From Amanita rubescens (taxonomy: Eukaryota > Basidiomycota > Agaricomycetes > Agaricales > Amanitaceae), in the NCBI GenBank assembly GCA_015039365.1, contig WION01000561.1, positions 1 through 33,761 of the forward strand: 33,761 nucleotides of DNA. The letters run 5' to 3'. Positions within the stretch are counted from its first letter, which is position 1; each line of letters begins with the position of its first letter. Below the pieces are notes generated by a model that was not told where the DNA came from, searched no databases, and worked only from the letters and a program-made list of their open reading frames with translations. A program made the position numbers and the translations under genes. Shown here piece by piece: positions 1 to 8,655 of this stretch.

Positions 1-234
1 CCTTGATCACATAATGCGATCGATACGACCCACATCCGCACCTCTCGCCTTGTCGGACAAATGTTCTCGCCCCATCGATGCGAGATATGAATGGGACTTT
101 ACTCAACCAGGAATGCGATATATTACTGATAATCGATGACGCGACAATGCCACGTCAGCATGTTTGGAATATAACATTATTAACAGAATACCATCATCGT
201 GAACATTAACCGTACAATCTCTGGTTGCCAAGAT
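1..234. other. Left edge, no gene seen
   Basis: AT-rich sequence downstream of the LRR/F-box-like gene. I see no open frame, splice-site pattern or RNA signature here. It probably holds the 3' UTR of the minus-strand gene that stops at 235. Confidence 0.5.
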
Positions 235-1336
235 TCAACAGTTCAAAACTATCCTATCGCCAATACGGATATCGTAATGAAAATCAGCAAGTTCGGCGAA
301 CATTCTAATGGCTAGTATGCTCTTCTCGTTCCGCGTCTTCTGCGGGCAGTCGTCACAGGCAAACACGTAACCTTTTGGCATAATATTGGTCGAGTGGTCT
401 ATCGCCAACGGCACATGTCCCTCTCTCGGACGAGGACACGCTACCCCTGACTGCATCATGAATGTACGCTCGTAGGACACCAGGAGCAGGTGGAGGCGGG
501 TCCATAACACGGTCCACAGGCAATTCCTGAGAAAGCAAGGAAATCGCATCACGCAAATCGTGTAGGAACTTGAATCCGCTGTGCTTGAACGGCATCTCTG
601 TTAACCTTGGGATGCAAACCTTTTGCAGAACACAGGGGTGGCGAAGGATTTGGTTGTAGACGTAGTGCAATGTCTCGGCAAGCCCGACGTCCAAAGGGTC
701 GCTTTCGTTATCGTCAAAGACGGACAGCTCCTTCAAATTAGTCGTGGAGTGGAGCAGGAAGTCGGTGAATGCAGTTTCGCATGACAAGAACCAGCGTAGC
801 TGCTCGCCCACCGAACATTGTATCCGATTGTTGGTCACGTCCAAGACCTCAAGACGGGGACATGCAAAGTGGTGTAGTAGGTCCATGAAGTGACATTGTG
901 CATCGCGTATCTTGATACTTTTCATGGCTTTTAGTTGTTGCCGGTCATAGAGGAGCGGTGGCATGGATTGCTTTGTGCTATATGTTATCATTTTGAATTC
1001 AATGTTCTGAAGTGAGGTGCACATGGTGAGGACGTGTACGGCGACAAAGAGGTTGACCTTGCCGATTGACAGGCGCGTGAGGGCGGAGTAATTTGCGATG
1101 ATTGGTGCGTGAACGGGAGAGATTCTGGGAATAGCGAGGCTCGTCAATTGCCTGCAGGACGAGAAGGATTTGAGGAGTCGAAGGGTCATCTCCTCAGCGT
1201 CCTGAAGAGAATAGGGCAATGCTGGATCAAACGTGATAAGGATGCCCTGGGCCTCAACTGGAGGACTGCGGAGTAACTTCATACACGTCGTTGGATCGTT
1301 GAGGCAGACATGCAAATCGGCGTATAGGCTTTCCAT
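235..1336 (-). CDS. LRR/F-box-type hypothetical protein, two exons
   Basis: An open frame from ATG at 1336 encodes about 285 residues, then continues in another frame after an intron at 480..423 (58 nt, GT...AG). The intron length restores the frame exactly, so the protein runs on to the stop at 235; without splicing it would end about 20 residues later in a poor frame. The total is about 347 aa. The sequence has loose leucine-rich spacing (SCRQLTSLAIPRI, YSALTRLSIGKV, CPRLEVLDVTNN, TTNLKELSVFDD), as in the LRR half of the large F-box/LRR families of mushrooms. No F-box is seen inside this frame; an F-box-like remnant lies just upstream. There is no signal peptide, so a cytosolic or nuclear role is expected. 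A ubiquitin-ligase adaptor function is inferred from the family type only. A 40 nt intron from the same donor is an alternative. Confidence 0.65.
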
Positions 1337-1469
1337 CCTGCTTTCATGATAGAATTAGCAATGAAGAACATGAAGCGTCAGTCACGCACAGAAACGGAGG
1401 ATAAGCAAGACGAGGAGTGGAGAACAATAATGGCCCAGAAGATCCAGGGCCTTATATATATGCGCAGAC

Positions 1470-1600
1470 AATTGCCACCAAGACAGCTATTTAGGTGGCC
1501 ACAAATGACGTTAAGCGAGCATTGTTTGAAAGCTTTGCAATTGATGTCAGGGAGGCAAGCACTGATCCGCAGCGCTTGAAAGAGATAAAAGGCGATCTGA
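1470..1600 (-). pseudogene. Possible F-box remnant or broken first exon of the LRR gene
   Basis: On the minus strand one frame reads CKAFKQCSLNVICGHLNS around 1483-1545. This resembles the fungal F-box core, Cys-x-x-Phe...pro-Ala-Leu-x-x-Leu-Trp..Leu-x-Ser, with the usual Trp replaced by Cys. It sits directly upstream of the LRR-type frame but not in a phase that the obvious 52 nt intron (GTGCGT...AAAGCAG, ending just before 1336) would join. It may be a decayed first exon or chance similarity. A TATATATA run near 1453-1461 could instead be the promoter of the downstream gene. Confidence 0.25.
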
Positions 1601-1715
1601 TTTCGTAACAATCGGGAGCTACGACGGCAGGTGGCAACGAAAAGGCTCGAAAGATGATTTAAATCATTCAGATTAGACGGGACATGAATACCTTGCGGGC
1701 CGAGCAAGACAAAAA

Positions 1716-2542
1716 TTACTCTATGATACCGCTTGAGGTGATTGTGACCTTTACCCTCGGCGTCCCAGATGTCGTACCCGCAGCTTCGATTCGCCTGACC
1801 AAGAGCATCCCAGTTTTAACTTCTCCGAACACCACATGTCGATCGTCCAGCTTTGGGAATAAACTAAGCTCACTGGCAGCTTAACATGAAGACGAAGCTT
1901 ACCCAGGGGTAATGGCAGTTGTAATGAAGAACTAGAAGCGATCCGTACATCATATGCCTCGCAAAACCCACAGAATGCGTACCTGCGAGCCGTTCGTGTT
2001 TGGTCCGCCACTGGCCATGGACAACAAGCCAGGCTTGGAATGTTGTAATTTGAAGTTTTCATCTAAAATATTGTGAGTTATGTTTTCCTTCAATTCTAGC
2101 ATTTTTATACCTGGAAACCACCTTTCCGGGTAGATAGATTTCCCGCCCTGCCATCATGATGCGTGATATCGCCACCTTGGATCATGAACTGCGAAGAACA
2201 TCAATTCATGTAAGACAAGTAAAAATTCCATGAATGAGCACGTTAGGCATTATCCGATGGAACGTACTGCCGGCGTAACCAAACCCATGTTGACCCGTTG
2301 CCAGCTCCCGGAAGTTGCGGGCTGTTTTCGGAACAATGTCATCGTACAACCTGAAGACAAGGCGCCCTGCTTTCCTGTAGTTGATAGCAATATCAAACTG
2401 TGTAAAATGACTCGATGAAACTTGACGCGTCTTAGTCGCGGGGAATAACTCACGAATACGAATGGGCTAAAAGGTTGAGACGTTAGACTTCCAAGATAGG
2501 TATGAAATATGAGGCTCACAATTGGTGACGTCCTCCCGACAT
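1716..2542 (-). CDS. Cyclophilin (peptidyl-prolyl cis-trans isomerase), seven exons
   Basis: Exons 2542..2520, 2466..2454, 2397..2242, 2188..2111, 2062..1983, 1931..1903 and 1850..1716 are separated by GT...AG introns of 48-56 nt, several with clear branch sites (CTAAC in intron 1, ACTCAC in intron 4). The product is about 170 aa, the size of a single-domain cytosolic cyclophilin A. Hallmarks appear in order: [26 protein letters not shown], the catalytic TFHRI and [36 protein letters not shown], and [12 protein letters not shown] containing the Trp linked to cyclosporin binding. It catalyses proline isomerisation and binds cyclosporin A. Two places need one extra base: a G run near 2145, where DGRGGKSIY is expected, and a C run near 1906, before the conserved Trp. 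All other conserved positions are intact, so I favour sequence error over decay. The start is the ATG at 2542 (MSGGRHQF). Confidence 0.9.
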
Positions 2543-3264
2543 TGGTATGCCCTTCGAAAACTTTTCCCACCAATTTAGCTCCACGCTCACGATCACGTGC
2601 CAAATCAACCAATTGTGTCACTCTGTCACCTTCCTTTTCCCGAACTGAAATATCTCCAGATCAGATACCGATGAAAATAAGAGTTTCAGGATTAAACTCG
2701 TGCAATGACAATGGAACTGTCGCCGGCACAGTTTTTCGAGTCGTCAATGGGATGATATCGCGATGACGTTTGGTCATTTGTTCGGCTTCAACTCGCTGCT
2801 AAAAGCCAAGAGCTATATGATCCCATTACCAACGTCGAGTATACGACTCTCTCGGGAAAACAATCTATTTAGGGACGATTATACCAACTGAAGAACGGAA
2901 CTCTATATTTAGATGGCGAAAATCCTCGGAGGTCAGGCGTCAAAACTTGCGGGACTCCGTCCACGAGCTAATTTTCAGGATGTCAGGCGCGGCGAGGATT
3001 GCACCAGTGCAAGAACATGCCGATATTTGTGGTAGACAAAACTTGAAGCTATTCATTGAGCGGTTAACACGAGAGAACAATTAAAGGTGATATTTCAAAA
3101 GTTCGGCTCTACGTTACTAGTAACATCCCAGGGTATATCTATAGCAACCATATATGAAAAAGGCGGAGATGGATCAAGTGAAGGAAAGTGTTCGCAAAAG
3201 ATCGTGGAAAGTGAGACAAGCTACACAAGGGTATAAATTCGAAGTCGATGTTTGAGGTGCGATC
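2543..3264. other. Intergenic region, cyclophilin promoter and 3' side of gene A
   Basis: I see no convincing gene. The stretch must hold the cyclophilin promoter, because the cyclophilin reads leftwards from 2542, and the 3' UTR of gene A, which stops at 3265. No clear TATA box or repeat was found. Confidence 0.4.
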
Positions 3265-4237
3265 TTAGGCCTGGCCCGGAGTTTTGCCCGAGGGAGAAAC
3301 CTGGCCGGGAGTCTTGCCTTGGGGAGGGGCCTCCCCGGGAGGCTTACCATGAGGAGGAGGAACCTGGCTGGGAGTCGCGCTGGGGGGCGGCGGCGGAATA
3401 TGGGTGGGAGTTTTGGCGGGGGGGGAACCTGACCGTGAGGTTCACCTTGGGGATGAGCCTGGTCTGGAATCATGTCACGGGGAGTAATTTGGCCTGGTGT
3501 TTTTCCAGCAGGAGGAACTTGTCCGGGAGTTTTGTCGTGGGGCTGAACCTTGCCGGGGTTTTCCATGGGGAGGGGCCTGGCTGGGAGTGCGCTGGGGGGC
3601 GGCGGAATATGGGTGGGAGTTTTGGCGGGAGGAGGAACCTGACCGTGAGGTTCGCCTTGGGGAGGAGCCTTGTCTGGAATCGCGTCACGGGGGTAACTTG
3701 GTCGGGAGTTTTTCCGCCAGACATTTGTCCGGAGTCTTATCAGGGATGGAACCTTACCGGAGGTTTGCCATGGGAGGAACATGGTTGGGAGTTGCGCTGG
3801 GGGGCGGCGGAGGAATATGGGTGGGAGTTTTGGCAGGAGGAGGAACCTGACCGTGCGGTTCGCCTTGGGGAGGAGCCTTGTCTGGAATCGTCACGGGAGT
3901 AACTTGGTTGGGAGTTTTTCCGCCAGACATTTGTCCAGGAGTCTTATCAGTGGGTGGAGCCTTGCCTGGAGGTTTGCCACGGGGAGGAACCTGGCCGGGA
4001 GTTGCGCTGGGGGGCGGCGGAGGAATGTGGTCAGGGGTTTTGGAAGGAGGAGGGACATGGTCCAGAGTTTTGCCAGGCGGAGGGACGTAACCAGGAGCTT
4101 TGCCAACGGGAGGAACCACGGCGGCAGCAGCTACACTGATGAGGGCAAGAGCAACAAGGCTCCCGAGCGCAGTGAACTGCATGAAATGCGTGAGTTGACC
4201 ATGATCATAATGCTCGCAGCAAAATCTTTACCTTCAT
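3265..4237 (-). CDS. Gene A: secreted Pro-rich repeat protein
   Basis: ATG-AAG at 4237..4232 forms a six-base first coding exon. The intron is 4231..4177 (55 nt, GTAAAG...CATGCAG, branch CTCAC). Exon 2 then gives the signal peptide MKFTALGSLVALALIS followed by four Ala. The mature protein is built of VPPPGKTPDHVPPP-type units with Lys, Gly, Gln and His, arranged in a higher-order repeat of about 210 bp. The uninterrupted frame stops at 3754 (142 aa). The same repeat consensus continues in other frames to a clean TAA at 3267..3265, ending PGQA. The breaks are single-base losses, mostly in C, G or A runs, so the intended protein is probably about 320-330 aa. Composition suggests an extended cell-wall or extracellular protein; no enzymatic domain is seen. 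An ATG inside the intron (4182) is in frame, so an unspliced transcript could encode nearly the same signal peptide. Confidence 0.7.
3370..4030. repeat. About 210-bp higher-order tandem repeat inside gene A
   Basis: The plus-strand marker TGGGGGGCGGCGG recurs at 3381, 3593, 3798 and 4008, giving spacings of 212, 205 and 210. Each copy encodes the block PPPAKTPTHIPPPPPSATP plus flanking Gly-Lys-Thr-Pro units. The small spacing differences match the apparent one-base losses. Confidence 0.75.
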
Positions 4238-4323
4238 TGTTGTTCGGGGGGTAGAGAATTCGGAAGTCGACTTCGAAAACGGGGGAAGGTGCTTGTCTGA
4301 AGAACGAAGGCATAGCCGGAGCC

Positions 4324-4412
4324 TTTTTATACCTTTTCGACGACATTACAGGCCGGTTGATGTGGATGATGATTTCAGAATTTCGAGATATGGCGTATGG
4401 TGCGTCCGCAGT
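4324..4412 (-). promoter_or_regulatory. Promoter of gene A
   Basis: A TATA box (TATAAAAA on the minus strand, 4331..4324) lies about 90 bp upstream of the ATG and is preceded by TCGTCGAAAAGG. About 50 bp further up, 4412..4383 holds the family element ACTGCGGACGCACC followed by ATACGCC and TCTCGAA. The same arrangement occurs at genes B-F. Confidence 0.7.
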
Positions 4413-5902
4413 TCAAAGGAGGTGTTGTTATGTTAACATTCTCACTCGCGGCGTTTGAGGAACTCGCTTTTTTTTTGCCACAAGAAAGTATATCTGCACG
4501 CCATGCCGTCACGCCAAGAAAACACTAGTTCCATATGGGAGCCGCAGCAATAATGTTGTGCTGGGTATCCAATGTCAGCGCACGACTTGTCGATACCCTC
4601 AAGAGAAGTCCGTAAACCGTATCAGTGCGTTTTTGCATTAGGCGGAACCAGATGATTCGAAGTCAGCCACTTCAGAAGAGCATAGCCAAATATAGCAACT
4701 AACTTCAAGATTGCGAGAGTCAAATTCTACGCGAAATACAATGAGGGCCAGTGTACCTTTTCTCGTGAGGATATGGCCGGAAGCTTTACACGAGTGCAAA
4801 TGTGAATCATACATGCTGTAACATGCGAACCCGGGCAACAATTCCGGTACCGGCGTTGGACACAGTATAATCAATCTTCTGCGCAGCACTTACTACGTTT
4901 TTTAGTCTCTTTATTTTCGGGTTCGGTTTCATGGCAACCGCACGCGCGATTGACAAACGCAATGTATCAAAGGGAGAACGAAAGAAGGATCTAGTTCTGA
5001 GAGATTGAGGATAAACCACGTTAACAATACAGCATTGAACATCAAGTTATGCCAGCGGAGTGGTGCGGACTCTCATCTTGGCCTCCATTCAAGCTAACCT
5101 TCGAATCCGCTGATCTAAAAAGTCTCGGAAACCTGTCAACGCCACATGTCATCCGCACGCATCTATTCGTGATACTTCCCCGTATAGAGCACAAAAGAAT
5201 TTTAACAGTCAAGGATGGAGATTTATGGCAAGACGATGAACAAACGGAAACGAACTGTCTTCACGGCTCGTGTCACCCTCCCGCTTGGCTTACGTCTGAC
5301 GTGAGGGCGCTGGCAGCTACGCGATGAGTGGTCGAGAAGGCAGCTTTCAAATGCTTCACAACCGGCACATGTGTAGTCAAGGGGCGTAATTCACGATCCT
5401 ATCGAATTCTATTCCAGAGGTATATAGTATATGAGGCCGCATATAGTGAAAAAGGAATGCGTGAGGGCAGCAGTCCGTAGGTACTACGGATAGATTCAGG
5501 GTAGTATTTGAGTTTGACACTAGGATTGTTCTTCGAGTAAGAATATTATGGCAGCGCAGTTTACATTGTACAACTCATTTAAAATTTCCGACCGTTTCCT
5601 GATGAGAACGAAGACACTGGTTCTCGTGCGGTTGTGAAAAAATCATCTTGTCTCGAATTTCCGGCTGCGCTATCCCTGTGGTCGCGGAACAGATGGCTGA
5701 CTTCAATCACTTGATTCCGTCTAATGCAAAGACACAACAATGCGATTTTAAAGCCTTCATTCATAAAATTCCAGGCTGGCATGAATACACGACACAACGC
5801 TACTGCTGCGGATGCAACTGATTTCTTGGCGTGAGGTACGGACTGTCATGTGGTAAATATGGGTTTCTGAAACGGATAATTGATATAATAGCCTCTCCTT
5901 TG
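4413..5902. other. Divergent intergenic region between A and F
   Basis: This lies between two promoters firing in opposite directions. Only short open frames occur (for example 5049-5327 plus and 5579-5797 minus), with no family signature or convincing splice sites. I see no gene. Confidence 0.4.
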
Positions 5903-5997
5903 GACTGCGGATGCAACCTTCGCCATGTCTCGAAATAGAAGTCACTAGCCATCGCCCACGCTGACCGGTGTGCAACATCGTCGAAAAGGTATAGAGG
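5903..5997 (+). promoter_or_regulatory. Promoter relic of copy F
   Basis: On the plus strand, GACTGCGGATGCAAC with CGCCATGTCTCGAA at 5903-5936 matches the family upstream element. TCGTCGAAAAGGTATAGAGG at 5978-5997 matches the family TATA region. Spacing to the former start codon (6087) is similar to the other copies, but TATAAA has become TATAGA. Confidence 0.6.
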
Positions 5998-6086
5998 ATT
6001 TTGCTTTGCCTTCTTTCTCGGAGAAGCATCTTGCCTGGATTCTTCAAACGTGAATTCCCCATCTTTGCTAACTCACTGAAATGACA

Positions 6087-6374
6087 GTGAAGGTACAGCT
6101 CTTGCTGTAAACTTTATGAGTGCATTTGTGCACTCCATTGCTTTCGGCAGTATCGTTGTCCTCGCCCACATGATACATCCGCGTCACTGCTCTGGAAAAA
6201 CTCCTGGCCATGTTTCTCCACCTGACAAATTTCCGGCCTGTATTCCTCTTCGCCCAGATTCATATTCCTCCTCCTAGCACGACTCCCAGCCGGGTTCTTT
6301 CTCTCGGAGAGATTCCTCCTCATGATAAATCGCCAGAAGATGCTCCCGCCGGTGAAACTCCCGAACAGGGTTAA
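6087..6374 (+). pseudogene. Copy F: decayed inverted Pro-rich family member
   Basis: The conserved ATG-AAG-GTA start reads GTG-AAG-GTACAG at 6087. About 14 bases of the intron, including the branch site, are gone, and the acceptor CAG has become CAC (near 6136). The signal peptide remnant SIAFGSIVVLA and repeat units such as SGKTPGHVSPPDK follow, then a frame break near 6260. In the shifted frame there is an HIPPP...TPSR unit, IPPHDK and an ending EQG-TAA at 6374, parallel to the PGQA ending of gene A. The losses of start codon, branch site and acceptor are not homopolymer events, so this copy looks truly dead. It is the only family member on the plus strand. Confidence 0.65.
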
Positions 6375-7267
6375 TACTGGTAGTACCCCGCCGTAAACGC
6401 CAACTTTTAGACTTGTATTGATGCGTACCTTTATTGATATCTTTCAGCTTCGCGGCAACCGCGCACGTGGCATCAACAGACGTGATGTAACGGAGAAAGA
6501 GAAGTCAACCGAACAATAATCTTCGGGAAAATTGACGTCAGCCATGGTCTGAGGTATAAGCTACAAGCTATCCTGCCTATCTTTGCAAAATCGTCGGTCT
6601 TGAATCCGCGTCCTCCGTCATACGAATTCGCTCTCTTCGTGTCACCCTGTATATATAGAGGGCGAAAGAAGTATTGGTATTCTGGGAGATAGATCAATGA
6701 TAGAACATGTTTGTCGTCTTGATAAAATAATTGTGTATGTATGACTCATCCGACAGTCTATATTCAATCGCATTGACAAGTAAACACATCCAGGTGTTGA
6801 AGGATGGGAAAATTGCTGCTTCGCCGATATTGGAACCAACCGGAAAGATGGAACGGAGGATATGAGCGGAAAAATGTCACTGTCAGCGAAGCAGAAGAAG
6901 GTATCGAAGTAGGATTTTGAACTTGGACAAAAACGCAGCAAACGAAAAAGGTCGTGCACAGGCTCTGGGTCAAATATGTGCAAAGCGATAAGATAAGGAT
7001 GCCAGTGAGGAGATCGTGGGAACGGAATAAAAGGTTGTTCAACGTTCAATGTTCGTTCGCGAAGCAAACGCGTTTGGTGGTCGATAAAACAATTTCAAGT
7101 AAAGAATTCGCACATGGATAGTCAAAGGGATCTGATTCAAAATTCCCGTTCGAAGTCCTATACTACTAGAGGGCATATACAGCATCTATATATGGAATAG
7201 GAGTGATGAAACGGGTCGGGACGAATGAGTAAAGAAACGCGATTCAAATATGGGGGTAGGTGGAGCG
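6375..7267. other. Convergent intergenic region between F and B
   Basis: No clear gene. A 42-codon plus-strand frame at 6737-6865 (MYDSSDSLYSIALTSKHIQV...) has protein-like composition, and charged open segments follow it in other frames, but I found no convincing splice sites or homology. The minus-strand frames here look like noise. Confidence 0.35.
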
Positions 7268-8445
7268 TTAAGCCGAGAGGTTTGCCACGGCGGTGATGAT
7301 CACTGTTGGTCAGCAACTGCATCGTCACGAGGAACATGGTGATGGTGGTGATGTTTATGCTCGGTAGTTTCCTCGTCGCGGGCGACATGGTGGCGGTGTG
7401 GTGTGTCGTGTTTGCTCGTCGTCGCGATGGTGGTGGTGCTCGGCAGTTTCCTCGTCGCGGGCGACATGGTGGTGGTGATGGTGTTTGTGCTCAGCACCTT
7501 CCTCGTCACGGGCAACATGGTGGTGGTGATTATGTTTATGCTCGCAGTTTCCTCGTCGCGGGCGACATGGTGGCGGTGGTGGTGTGGTGGTCGTCGTCGT
7601 GTTTATGCTCAGCGGTTTCCACTTCGCGAGGAACATGGTGGTGGTGATGTTTGTGCTCGGCAGTTTCCTCGTCGCGGGCGACATGGTGGTGGTGATGGTG
7701 TTTGTGCTCAGCACTTTCCTCGTCACGGGCAACATGGTGGTGGTGGTGATGTTTATGCTCAGCAGTTTCCTCGTCGCGGGCGACATTGTAGTGATGGTGG
7801 TGTTTATGCTTAGCGCCTTCCTCATCACGGGCAACATGGTGGTGGCGGTGGTGGTCGTGTTTATGCTCCGCGGATTCCTCGTCGCGAGCAACATGGTGAT
7901 GGTGGTGGTTTATGCTCAGCGCCTTCCTCGTCGCGGGCGTGGTGGTGGTGGTGGTCGTCGTGTTTATGCTCCGCGGTTTCCTCGTCGCGAGCAACATGGT
8001 GATGTGGTGGTGGTGTTTTATGCTCAGCGTTTCCTCATCGCGGGAACATGGTGGCGGTGGTGGTCGTGTTTATGCTCTGCGGTTTCCTCGTCGCGAGCAA
8101 CATGGTGGTGGTCGTGTTTATGCTCTGTAGTTTCCTCGTCGCGAGGAACATGGTGGTGGTGTTTATGCTCAGCGCCTTCCTCGTCGCGGGTAACATGGTG
8201 GTGGTGACGATGATGATCATGGTCAACAACTACATCATCGCGAGCAACTTATGGCCGTGAGGCTTTCCATGGCCTGGAATTTCGTGATGAGGAGGGACAT
8301 GGCCCGGGCTTTGCCATGGTCAGAAGCGGGAGCGGCAGCAGCGCGCTGATCAGGGCAAGAGCAACGATGCTAGCAGCGCAGTGAACTGCACAAATGCATC
8401 AGTTGACCATAATCGTAATGTTTACAGCAAGAGCTTTACCTTCAT
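7268..8445 (-). CDS. Gene B: secreted His-rich repeat protein
   Basis: ATG-AAG at 8445..8440, intron 8439..8386 (54 nt, GTAAAG...GTGCAG), then a family signal peptide (FTA..SIVALALIS..AAAA). Next comes a short Pro/His section, GKAPGHVPPHHEIPGHG, then KPHGH. The body is about 16-18 units of the type VARDEETAEHKHHHHHH, about 18 aa each. Units are clear in segments (7536-7997 and 8035-8229), but the frame shifts repeatedly by one base, the first time within the signal peptide. It ends either at VPRDDAVADQQ-TGA (7300) or, with further correction, at GCT-TAA (7270..7268), like genes A and C. If expressed, it is an extracellular poly-His/acidic protein of roughly 370-390 aa. Zinc, copper or nickel binding is a reasonable inference from composition; nothing in the sequence proves it. 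With five or more breaks it could instead be a pseudogene. Confidence 0.55.
7320..8250. repeat. 48-57-bp coding minisatellite of gene B
   Basis: About 16-18 copies of a unit carrying CCTCGTCGCGGGCGACATGG on the plus strand, followed by GGTGGT runs and TTTATGCTC. Copies differ by substitutions and by the number of GTG triplets (His codons on the minus strand). The continuous repetition without unique spacers, and its in-frame peptide consensus, show it is coding repeat DNA. Confidence 0.85.
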
Positions 8446-8532
8446 TGTTATGCAGCGAGTAAGAAGTCGAGAGTTCGGATTCGAAAAAAAGGCAAGAAAC
8501 TTGTCTGAAGAATGCAGCCATAGTCGAGGCCT

Positions 8533-8655
8533 CTTATACTTTTTCGAATACCTTTTCAATGACTATAACATTCAAACACGCCCCGGTAAGTCTGGACGAT
8601 GACCCCTGGTCATGTCAGCATTTTTTCGAACTACGGCATGTGCTGCATCCGCAGT
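8533..8655 (-). promoter_or_regulatory. Promoter of gene B
   Basis: TATAAG on the minus strand (8538..8533) is followed by GAGGCCTCGAC and preceded by TTCGAAAAAG. The upstream element ACTGCGGATGCAGCACATGC with CGTAGTTCGAA lies at 8655..8625. The spacing to the TATA box is larger than in A, C, E and F (about 87 bp against 52-59), with an extra short segment containing a second TTGAAAAGGTATTCG. Confidence 0.65.

Noticed and set aside
1346..1579. Plus-strand short open frame near the LRR gene start
   Set aside because: No supporting motif. The opposite strand carries the F-box-like signal in the same interval.
2250..2621. 123-codon minus-strand open frame as a gene of its own
   Set aside because: Its reading runs through cyclophilin introns. 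The spliced model explains the conserved protein motifs and places the start at 2542.
3252..3902. Plus-strand Gly/Glu/Trp-rich open frame (216 codons)
   Set aside because: Antisense shadow of the Pro-rich repeat of gene A.
7584..8207. Long plus-strand Val-rich open frame (207 codons)
   Set aside because: It is the antisense of GTG/CAC-rich His codons of gene B and has no independent start context or splice pattern.
7300..8260. Array of regularly spaced repeats, CRISPR-like at first sight
   Set aside because: There are no unique spacers. The whole unit repeats and encodes an RDEE...His peptide on the minus strand behind a signal peptide, in a eukaryotic genome.
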